The notes beneath the pieces were generated by a model that saw only the letters and a program-made list of their open reading frames with translations, had not been told where the DNA came from and did not search any database. DNA of 13,020 nt from Sphingomonas paucimobilis (GTDB lineage Bacteria; Pseudomonadota; Alphaproteobacteria; Sphingomonadales; Sphingomonadaceae), in the NCBI GenBank assembly GCA_945860425.1, contig CAMAQU010000027.1, positions 1-13,020 on the forward strand, written 5' to 3'. Of the stretch, positions 1 through 6,293 are shown one piece after another (positions within the stretch are counted from its first letter, which is position 1; every line of letters starts with the position of its first letter). A program made the translations under genes and the position numbers.

Positions 1-343
1 GGCATCCCGTTGCCAGAACCTCGGCGGCCCGCGCGCCCTCAAGAATAATCCCAACACTGCGGTCGCTGACATCGGTGACAGACACAGAGCCGCTTTCATC
101 AACAGGGTTTTCGCGTCCATCTGATGCAAACATCAGCCATTCGTCGGGCCCCAAGCAAGCAACCCCATTCGCAAACCCGCCAATCGTCGTGGGGATTTGA
201 GCGCCAAGGACCTTCTCGACCGCAGAAGATGTGCGCGCACGCAGCACGTAGCGCGCCAACCGTGGAGCGGCCTTTAACGATGCATCTCTGCCTAGAAAGG
301 GGCCGGCAGGAATGGGATCGCTGCGCACTAAAGCCTCAGACAT
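1..343 (-). CDS. soxG: Sarcosine oxidase gamma subunit, N-terminal part (runs off window)
   Basis: Partial gene: the ATG is at 343-341 and the frame stays open for 114 codons to the window edge. The protein begins MSEALVRSDPIPAGPF and contains GPDEWLMF, followed by VTDVSDRSVGIILEG and the tail AAEVLATGC. This is the typical gamma-subunit pattern (a GPDEWL segment, then a V-D-S-R segment before a VLATGC motif). Known family members are about 190-210 residues, so roughly half is missing. Gamma joins alpha, beta and delta in the cytosolic heterotetrameric sarcosine oxidase, is distantly related to the folate-binding module, and has no redox centre of its own. The start overlaps the end of soxA by 8 bases, and an AAGGAG ribosome-binding site lies about 9 bases upstream inside soxA, which fixes this start and implies translational coupling. 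Confidence 0.93.
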   Translation of the reverse strand, partial: MSEALVRSDPIPAGPFLGRDASLKAAPRLARYVLRARTSSAVEKVLGAQIPTTIGGFANGVACLGPDEWLMFASDGRENPVDESGSVSVTDVSDRSVGIILEGARAAEVLATGC

Positions 344-3197
344 TGAGCCGCGCTCCTTCTGCATCATAGAACATCATAGAGCTGACCTTCGCCACATGCG
401 TTTTGCCCGGCATGGGAATGAACAAATCCTCTCCCATTTTGTTGTGCCCATCTGCGACCAGCGCCAGCGCAATTGAGCGGCCGAGCGTTTCGCTCCAATA
501 GGATGAGGTCACATGGCCGATCATCTTCATGGGAATGGGCTGGTTGGGGTCGGCGACAATTTGCGCGCCTTCTTCCAACACATAATTGGGGTCCTCCGTC
601 AAAAGGCCCACAAGCTGCTTACGGCCGGATGCAACAAGATCGGGCCGCGCGAGCGAGCGCTTGCCGACAAAGTCAGGCTTTTTCTTGCCCACGGCCCAAT
701 CGAGCCCAGCGTCAAAGGGGGTCACTGTTCCGTCCGTATCCTGCCCCACGATGATGAAGCCCTTTTCGGCGCGCAGAACGTGCATGGCCTCGGTTCCATA
801 AGGCGTAATGTCATAGCGTGCGCCCTCGGCCATAATCCGTTCCCAAAGGGCGCGGCCATAAGCAGATGACACATTAATCTCAAAGCCGAGTTCGCCTGTG
901 AAACTGACCCGGAATAAGCGCGTCGGAATGCCGCAAATCAGGCCTTCTCGAATGGCCATATGGGGGAATGCTTCGGCCGAAAGGTCAATGCCCTCCACCA
1001 AAGGTTCCAACAGCTTGCGTGCATTTGGCCCTTGCAGGGCAATGACGGAATATTGCTCCGTCGTGCTGGTCAGCCAGACGTTCAAATCTGGCCATTCTGT
1101 CTGAAGATAATCTTCCATCATATTGAGAACACGGGCAGCGCCGCCCGTTGTCGTCGTCAGATGAAAGCGATCTGGCGCAAGTCGCGCCGACACGCCATCA
1201 TCGGTGATGAAGCCATCTTCTTTCAGCAACAGCCCATAACGACACCGCCCCGGCTCCAGCGCCTTCCAAGGGTTGGTGTACATCCGGTTGAGGAATTCGG
1301 CAGCATCTGGCCCGACCACCTCAATCTTGCCCAGCGTGGACGCATCGAAAATGCCAACGGAGGAGCGCACCATGCGGCATTCGCGATTGACGGCGGCCAG
1401 CATATCCTCCCCCGCTTTGGGAAAATAACGGGCCCGACGCCATTGGGCGACGAGTTCAAACACGGCCCCATTTTCTTCTGCCCAGCCGTCGATATTGGTC
1501 TTGCGGGTCGGCTGGAACAGTGGCCCCTTGGCATGCCCTGCCAAAGCCCCAAATGTCTGCGGCGTATAGGGCGGGCGGAATGTTGTCAGGCCAATATCCG
1601 TGACAGGCCGAGACAAAGCGGTGGAGGCAATTTGCAATCCGTTGAGATTGGATGTTTTGCCCTGATCGGTCGCCATCCCGTTGGTGGTGTAGCGTTTGAT
1701 ATGCTCGATCGACCGGAAGCCTTCTCGCACGGCAAGCCTGATGTCCTTTGCCGTCACATCATTCTGGAAATCGACAAAGGCCTTAATCCGGGTCTTGTCC
1801 TTGGGCGTCGGCAGAGCATCAATGGTCAGCCCCTTCCCGAAATTCCAAAGCCCGGCGCATGCCCCGACGCAGCGTACCTTTTCTGCCGCCACATCCGGAA
1901 CAAATGCCCCAAGATCATCACGCCAGGCCAGCGTACCCTTGCTGTGCGACCAGAGATGAACCGTTGGCGTCCATCCGCCCGCCATCAAAACGGCGTCACA
2001 GGCAAGGGTTGAGGTTGCTCCGCCATCATTGCGCGCAATCTCAATGGCCGTCACGCCATGTCGACCGCGCACGCCAATGACACTCTGGCCAAGCCGAACT
2101 TCAATGCCCAATTCTTCCGCCTGTGCGCGCAGATCGGCATCCACTTCGTCGCGCACATCGATAATGGCCGATATGCCGACGCCGGCCTTGGCCATTGCGA
2201 AGACATCCTGCCAACCGCTGTCATGGCTCGCCATCAGCGCAACAGACTGCCCTACGGCCACGCCATAACGCAGCGCAAAGACCTTTGCGGCAGAGGCCAG
2301 CATAACGCCGGGCGTATCATTGCCGTCAAACACCAAGGGCCGTTCAATCGCGCCTTGCGCCAGCACAACCTCTCCCGCCCGGATGCGCCACAGCTTTTCA
2401 CGCGGGCCAGAGCCAATATCGGCCAGATGGTCGGTCAGCCGTTCCACCGCACCAATGAAATTGTCATGGAAATAGCCAAAGGCCGTCGTCCGCGTGAGGA
2501 TGGTGACATTTGCCATGCCCGCCAGCGCCTTCATGCTGCGGGCAAGCCAAGGCCAGAGCGCCGGATCAGCAAGGGCACCGCCGCCAGCTTCGTCCTGCTC
2601 ATCGATCAAAATGACCCGCTGATTGCTCGACGCGGCCTCTAGGGCGGCATCAATACCTGCTGGGCCAGCGCCAATGATCAGGACATCGCAATGCGCATAG
2701 GTGGCGGAATAATGATCGGGGTCTTCCTCGGTCGGCGACTTGCCAAGCCCTGCCATACGGCGGATCGCAGGCTCATAGAGCTTCTCCCAAAAGGAGCGCG
2801 GCCACATGAAGGTCTTGTTATAGAAACCAGCCGGAAAGAACATGCCGAGCCGGTCATTTATCGCCCCAAAATCAAAGCGCAGGCTGGGCCAGCGATTCTG
2901 GCTTTCCGCCTCTAGGCCGGGGTAAACTTCCACATTGGTGGCGCGCAAATTGGGCGTGAACCGACCGGGGCCACGCGTGACAGAGATGAGGGCGTTCGGC
3001 TCTTCACTGCCCGATCCGACAATCCCGCGCGGGCGGTGATATTTAAACGACCGGCCAAAAAGCTGAACCCCATTGGCGAGCAGCGCAGAGGCCAGACTAT
3101 CCCCGCCAAAAGCCGGATAGGATCGACCATCAAAGCGGACCTCAAACGGCGTCGCGCGGTCGATGCGACCGCCTGTCGGCAAACGATATCCCGTCAT
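336..3197 (-). CDS. soxA: Sarcosine oxidase alpha subunit
   Basis: This 953-residue protein has the usual length of the alpha subunit of heterotetrameric sarcosine oxidase, which oxidises sarcosine to glycine and passes the methyl carbon to tetrahydrofolate. Residues about 1-95 form the ferredoxin-like N-terminal domain that in this family lacks the iron-sulfur cysteines (motif FKYHRPRGIVGSG near 51-63). A dinucleotide-binding GAGPAG lies at 176-181 within DVLIIGAGPAGIDAALEA, followed by an acidic strand end (LIDEQDEAGG) and a second flavoprotein segment with CVGACAGLWNFGKG. From about residue 560 to the end lies a glycine-cleavage T-protein-like folate domain (LTTTTGGAARV, SFTGELGFEINV, FDAGLDWAVGKKK). 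It overlaps soxD upstream by ATGA and soxG downstream by 8 bases. AGGGGA sits about 10 bases before the ATG. Confidence 0.97.
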   Translation of the reverse strand: MTGYRLPTGGRIDRATPFEVRFDGRSYPAFGGDSLASALLANGVQLFGRSFKYHRPRGIVGSGSEEPNALISVTRGPGRFTPNLRATNVEVYPGLEAESQNRWPSLRFDFGAINDRLGMFFPAGFYNKTFMWPRSFWEKLYEPAIRRMAGLGKSPTEEDPDHYSATYAHCDVLIIGAGPAGIDAALEAASSNQRVILIDEQDEAGGGALADPALWPWLARSMKALAGMANVTILTRTTAFGYFHDNFIGAVERLTDHLADIGSGPREKLWRIRAGEVVLAQGAIERPLVFDGNDTPGVMLASAAKVFALRYGVAVGQSVALMASHDSGWQDVFAMAKAGVGISAIIDVRDEVDADLRAQAEELGIEVRLGQSVIGVRGRHGVTAIEIARNDGGATSTLACDAVLMAGGWTPTVHLWSHSKGTLAWRDDLGAFVPDVAAEKVRCVGACAGLWNFGKGLTIDALPTPKDKTRIKAFVDFQNDVTAKDIRLAVREGFRSIEHIKRYTTNGMATDQGKTSNLNGLQIASTALSRPVTDIGLTTFRPPYTPQTFGALAGHAKGPLFQPTRKTNIDGWAEENGAVFELVAQWRRARYFPKAGEDMLAAVNRECRMVRSSVGIFDASTLGKIEVVGPDAAEFLNRMYTNPWKALEPGRCRYGLLLKEDGFITDDGVSARLAPDRFHLTTTTGGAARVLNMMEDYLQTEWPDLNVWLTSTTEQYSVIALQGPNARKLLEPLVEGIDLSAEAFPHMAIREGLICGIPTRLFRVSFTGELGFEINVSSAYGRALWERIMAEGARYDITPYGTEAMHVLRAEKGFIIVGQDTDGTVTPFDAGLDWAVGKKKPDFVGKRSLARPDLVASGRKQLVGLLTEDPNYVLEEGAQIVADPNQPIPMKMIGHVTSSYWSETLGRSIALALVADGHNKMGEDLFIPMPGKTHVAKVSSMMFYDAEGARLNV

Positions 3198-3466
3198 CGA
3201 CGTGGTTCCCCTGCCTTATAGGTTGTTTCAAACTTATCAGTCACAGTGTCACGCACCGCGTTGAAAAAGCGGCCGCAACCATGGTTATGCCGCCAGCGTT
3301 CATGGTGCCGCCCCCGCGGATTGGCACGGATGAACAAATAATGCTCCCACTCCTCATCACTCATCGCAGAGGGGTCTGAAGGGCGGGCAATATGGGCTTG
3401 CCCGGCATTGGCAAACTCAATCTCGGGACGCTGCTCGTCGCAATAGGGGCAATGAATCAAAATCAT
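3194..3466 (-). CDS. soxD: Sarcosine oxidase delta subunit, zinc-binding
   Basis: A 90-residue protein matching the small delta subunit of heterotetrameric sarcosine oxidase in size and sequence. It opens with MILIHCPYCDEQRPEIEF, and Cys6 and Cys9 form a CxxC knuckle. His60 and Cys64 in WRHNHGCGRFFN supply the second pair, matching the two-Cys, His, Cys zinc site known for SoxD. The EEWEHYLFIRANPRGRHHE segment is also characteristic. Delta is a structural subunit with no redox role. The start lies one base after the soxB stop and the stop overlaps the soxA start (ATGA), so the order soxB-soxD-soxA-soxG is the canonical one. No strong separate ribosome-binding site is visible, consistent with coupling to soxB translation. 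Confidence 0.97.
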   Translation of the reverse strand: MILIHCPYCDEQRPEIEFANAGQAHIARPSDPSAMSDEEWEHYLFIRANPRGRHHERWRHNHGCGRFFNAVRDTVTDKFETTYKAGEPRR

Positions 3467-3467
3467 A

Positions 3468-4721
3468 TCAATGGGCCACCGCTGCTGCTGCCGCTTCGTC
3501 GATCAAACGACCATTGCGGAATCGATCAAGATTAAAGGGGGCGTTGATCCGGTGGGGTTCATCCTTGGCCATAGTATAGGCCAGAAGATCCCCTGCCCCC
3601 GGTGTCGCCTTGAAACCGCCCGTGCCCCAGCCGCAATTGACATAAAGGCCCTGAACCGGCGTCTTGCCCAATATGGGCGACCGATCCGGCGTGACATCGA
3701 CAATGCCGCCCCAGGTCCTCAGCATCCGCATGCGCCGGAAAATCGGGAAAATCTCACAAATAGCAGCCAGAGTATGCTCCACAATGTGGAGCGCACCGCG
3801 TTGCGAATAGCTGACATATTGGTCGGTTCCAGCGCCAATGACCAACTCACCCTTGTCGGACTGGCTCATATAGGCGTGCACCGTGTTCGACATGACAACG
3901 CAGGGGAAAATCGGCTTAACAGGTTCAGAGACCAGCGCCTGAAGCGGATAGCTCTCCAGCGGAAAATCAAGCCCCGCCATCTGCATGAGGACAGAGGTAT
4001 TACCCGCCGCAGAAACGCCAATGCGCTTACAGGCGATCGACCCGCGCGTTGTCTCCACGCCCGTCACAGCGCCATCGGGGCCACGATTAATGCCCGTGAC
4101 GGCGCAATTCTGGATAATGTCGACACCAAGGGCGGCGGCGGCGCGGGCATAGCCCCAAGCAACTGTATCATGGCGGGCTGTGCCGCCCCGTCGTTGAAGC
4201 GCCGCGCCCAGCACCGGGTGCCGCGCATCGGGCGAGATATTGAGCGGCGGGCAATAGGCCTTGGCTTCTTCCGGTGTCAGCCATTCATTATCCACGCCGT
4301 TCAGGCGGTTTGCATGGATATGCCGCTTAAAACTTTGAACATCATGCACATTATGCGCGAGCATCATCACGCCGCGCTTGGAATACATGGTGTTATAGTT
4401 CAGCTCTTGGCTCAGCCCATCCCAAAGCTTGACCGCATGATCATAAAGATGCGCGCTCTCATCATAGAGATAGTTGGAGCGGATGATCGTTGTATTACGC
4501 CCCGTATTGCCCCCGCCAATCCAGCCTTTTTCAAGGACGGCGACATTGGTGATCCCATATTTCTTGGCGAGATAATAAGCAGCGCCCAGGCCATGACCGC
4601 CACCGCCGACAATAATCGCATCATAAGCGGGCTTGGGCGCGGCGTCCGGCCATTGCTCTGGCCAGCCTTGGTGCCCGCCAAATGCCTTGGAGAAAAGGCT
4701 GAGCGCACTAAATCGGGTCAT
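3468..4721 (-). CDS. soxB: Sarcosine oxidase beta subunit
   Basis: This 417-residue flavoprotein is full length for the catalytic beta subunit, which binds non-covalent FAD at the sarcosine-oxidising site and covalent FMN at the interface with alpha. The FAD fold starts at about residue 34 with AIIVGGGGHGLGAAYYLAKK (35-54) and is followed by LEKGWIGGGNTGRNTTIIRSN. His184, in GGTARHDTVAWG, sits where the flavinylated histidine of characterised enzymes lies; this assignment is by alignment from memory. The C-terminal motif WGGIVDVTPDRSPILG and GWGTGGFKATPGAG are the DAO-family substrate and FAD segments. The start overlaps the cupin stop by ATGA, with GAGG about 8 bases upstream. The first 30 residues (FSLLF-like, then W-rich) match the usual SoxB extension before the Rossmann fold. 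Confidence 0.97.
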   Translation of the reverse strand: MTRFSALSLFSKAFGGHQGWPEQWPDAAPKPAYDAIIVGGGGHGLGAAYYLAKKYGITNVAVLEKGWIGGGNTGRNTTIIRSNYLYDESAHLYDHAVKLWDGLSQELNYNTMYSKRGVMMLAHNVHDVQSFKRHIHANRLNGVDNEWLTPEEAKAYCPPLNISPDARHPVLGAALQRRGGTARHDTVAWGYARAAAALGVDIIQNCAVTGINRGPDGAVTGVETTRGSIACKRIGVSAAGNTSVLMQMAGLDFPLESYPLQALVSEPVKPIFPCVVMSNTVHAYMSQSDKGELVIGAGTDQYVSYSQRGALHIVEHTLAAICEIFPIFRRMRMLRTWGGIVDVTPDRSPILGKTPVQGLYVNCGWGTGGFKATPGAGDLLAYTMAKDEPHRINAPFNLDRFRNGRLIDEAAAAAVAH

Positions 4722-5041
4722 GGGTTTACCTCAACAAAAGGCGTGTAGGTGATCAACATCGTGCATCCGTTCCGGCTTCCCGAGCGGTGCATCGCCCCGG
4801 GCATTCGCAGAACAAAATCGCCAGGGCCATAGCTTGCATCATCATCGAAGAAATCGCCCTCAAGGATGTAAATTTGTTCAATTTCTGTGTGCGAATGCAA
4901 TTCACCGAGGGGGCTCGGTTCAATCTTCAGCAATATCGTCCGATAGCCGCGCGGGTCATCGATAAGGGAGCGTGTGTCGCCACCAGCCGGAATGCCCGCT
5001 GCGTCAATTTTGACCGATCCAGATTGAGGCAACCCCGTCAT
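4718..5041 (-). CDS. Small ChrR-like cupin protein of unknown role
   Basis: A 107-residue single-domain cupin. Motif 1 is GELHSHTEIEQIYILEG, with likely metal ligands His49, His51 and Glu55. Motif 2 is YGPGDFVLRMPGAMHRS, with His85 as the fourth ligand. The pattern of an HxH, an ILEGDF turn, GPGDFV and a late GCT strand resembles the C-terminal cupin of the anti-sigma factor ChrR, but the zinc-binding anti-sigma N-terminal part is absent, so this is not an anti-sigma factor in the usual sense. It is tied to its neighbours at both ends by ATGA overlaps: the Rieske oxygenase upstream and soxB downstream. GAGG lies 7 bases before the start. A metal-dependent accessory function in betaine demethylation, such as handling of formaldehyde or a reactive by-product, is only a guess; the biochemical function is unknown. 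Confidence 0.88.
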   Translation of the reverse strand: MTGLPQSGSVKIDAAGIPAGGDTRSLIDDPRGYRTILLKIEPSPLGELHSHTEIEQIYILEGDFFDDDASYGPGDFVLRMPGAMHRSGSRNGCTMLITYTPFVEVNP

Positions 5042-6288
5042 GAGCGGTCCTCGGCCAATGCGGCCTTGGCCCGGTCGACATAAAAATCCTTGAAATCCTC
5101 AACCAGCTTTTCCTCAACCGCATAATGGCCGGGGCGATAGCCATCGGTTGAAATCCCCAGATGATTGATCGTCGAGAAATATCCATCCTGCGTATTGGTT
5201 GCCCGCCACAAGGCGGCAATATGGTCGGGATCATAATCCTCACCCTCCACCGCATCTTCATGCACAAGCCAGCTTGTGCGCAAGAGCGTCTTGCCCGCAG
5301 CCACGGGGGTCAGCGAGAATGTCACCACATGGTCGCAGCAGAAATGATGCCAGCTATTGGGCTGTGTCCACACCGATAGGCTGGATGTTTCCGGCTCCGT
5401 GAAGGGGCCGATCAGCTTCTTGCACGCCAACTTGCCATCAATCGACTGGGTGACGGCCCCATTGGCGAGAGGCAGCCGCGCGATGCGGTGCCACCAGCCA
5501 TCGGGAAACTCCACGAGCTCGCGGAAAATGCCCATGTCTTTCCACTGTTGCCGCTTGGCCTCCACCATAGAGTCAAAAGCCTTGTCATCGACAACATCGG
5601 CCTCGCCATCTTCGGGCAGGCCCTTGCCAAAGCCATAGGTTCCAAGAACGCTGATCAATTCCGGATGGCCCGCATCGCAATGATAGCATTCGCGGTTATT
5701 CTCCATCACCAATTTCCAATTGGCGTCTTCGATATAATTATCCTGGACCGCGACTTTGCAGCGTTCCAGATCATAAACCCCAATCTGATCGACAATATCG
5801 GCCTTAACGCGATCAATGGGCGGCGGGTTGTCATCCATGCAGATGAAGATCAGCCCGCCAACATTCTCAAGCGCCACGGGCATCAGCCCATTTTGCTTCT
5901 TATCAAAATCCTCCGCCATGCTGCGCGCAGCCAGCAAGGCCCCATCCAGGCCATAAGTCCACTGGTGATAGGGGCAGGTCAGGCGCGGTGCACGGCCGCG
6001 CTGCTCTTCACAAATCCGCGCGCCACGGTGGCGGCAGCTGTTCCAAAATGCCCGGACTTCATTGTCGCGGCCGCGGATGATGATGATCGAATTGTGCGCG
6101 ACTTCAAACACGAAATAATCGCCCGGGTTTTTGACGTGCGCCACCGTGCAGGCATAGAGCCACACGGATTTGAGCATCACCTGCGTGTCAAAGCGGAAGG
6201 CCTCTTCACTCACATAAAGGTCTCGCGGCAGGGTCATGCCCTTGCGATCTGCCTTCAGCAATTGGGCAATAGGTTCAAAGCGCGCCAT
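5038..6288 (-). CDS. gbcA: Rieske oxygenase alpha subunit, glycine betaine monooxygenase type
   Basis: A 416-residue Rieske non-haem iron oxygenase. The Rieske [2Fe-2S] ligands are Cys85 and His87 (CRHRGARIC) and Cys105 and His108 (CPYHQWTYG). The catalytic domain carries ANWKLVMENNRECYHCDAGH, with His203 and His208 as mononuclear-iron ligands; Asp368 in ATNTQDGY is a candidate third ligand. The ENNRECYHC motif and overall length are those of GbcA, the oxygenase that removes one methyl of glycine betaine to give dimethylglycine and formaldehyde. Placement between a dimethylglycine dehydrogenase and sarcosine oxidase supports that substrate, though proline-betaine (stachydrine) or carnitine demethylases are close relatives. 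The ferredoxin-reductase partner (GbcB) is not in the window. AGGAG lies 10 bases before the ATG, overlapping the end of the upstream gene, whose stop is 5 bases away. Confidence 0.88.
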   Translation of the reverse strand: MARFEPIAQLLKADRKGMTLPRDLYVSEEAFRFDTQVMLKSVWLYACTVAHVKNPGDYFVFEVAHNSIIIIRGRDNEVRAFWNSCRHRGARICEEQRGRAPRLTCPYHQWTYGLDGALLAARSMAEDFDKKQNGLMPVALENVGGLIFICMDDNPPPIDRVKADIVDQIGVYDLERCKVAVQDNYIEDANWKLVMENNRECYHCDAGHPELISVLGTYGFGKGLPEDGEADVVDDKAFDSMVEAKRQQWKDMGIFRELVEFPDGWWHRIARLPLANGAVTQSIDGKLACKKLIGPFTEPETSSLSVWTQPNSWHHFCCDHVVTFSLTPVAAGKTLLRTSWLVHEDAVEGEDYDPDHIAALWRATNTQDGYFSTINHLGISTDGYRPGHYAVEEKLVEDFKDFYVDRAKAALAEDRS

Positions 6289-6293
6289 AGCTT

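Noticed and set aside
960..2012. Open plus-strand frame (350 codons) opposite soxA
   Set aside because: It lies fully within soxA, has no family resemblance and no convincing ribosome-binding site; an antisense shadow.
336..3197. soxA N-terminal domain as a true [2Fe-2S] ferredoxin domain
   Set aside because: The fold-type sequence is there, but residues 1-95 contain no cysteines, as is usual for this subunit; no iron-sulfur cluster is expected.
3471..4748. Long open plus-strand frame (425 codons) opposite soxB
   Set aside because: It mirrors soxB almost exactly, its product is rich in Arg/Ile/His with no recognisable fold, and soxB on the other strand is unmistakable. It is open because of soxB codon bias.
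4718..5041. Cupin as a ChrR anti-sigma factor
   Set aside because: Only the cupin part is present; the N-terminal zinc-binding anti-sigma domain is missing and no ECF sigma factor gene is adjacent.
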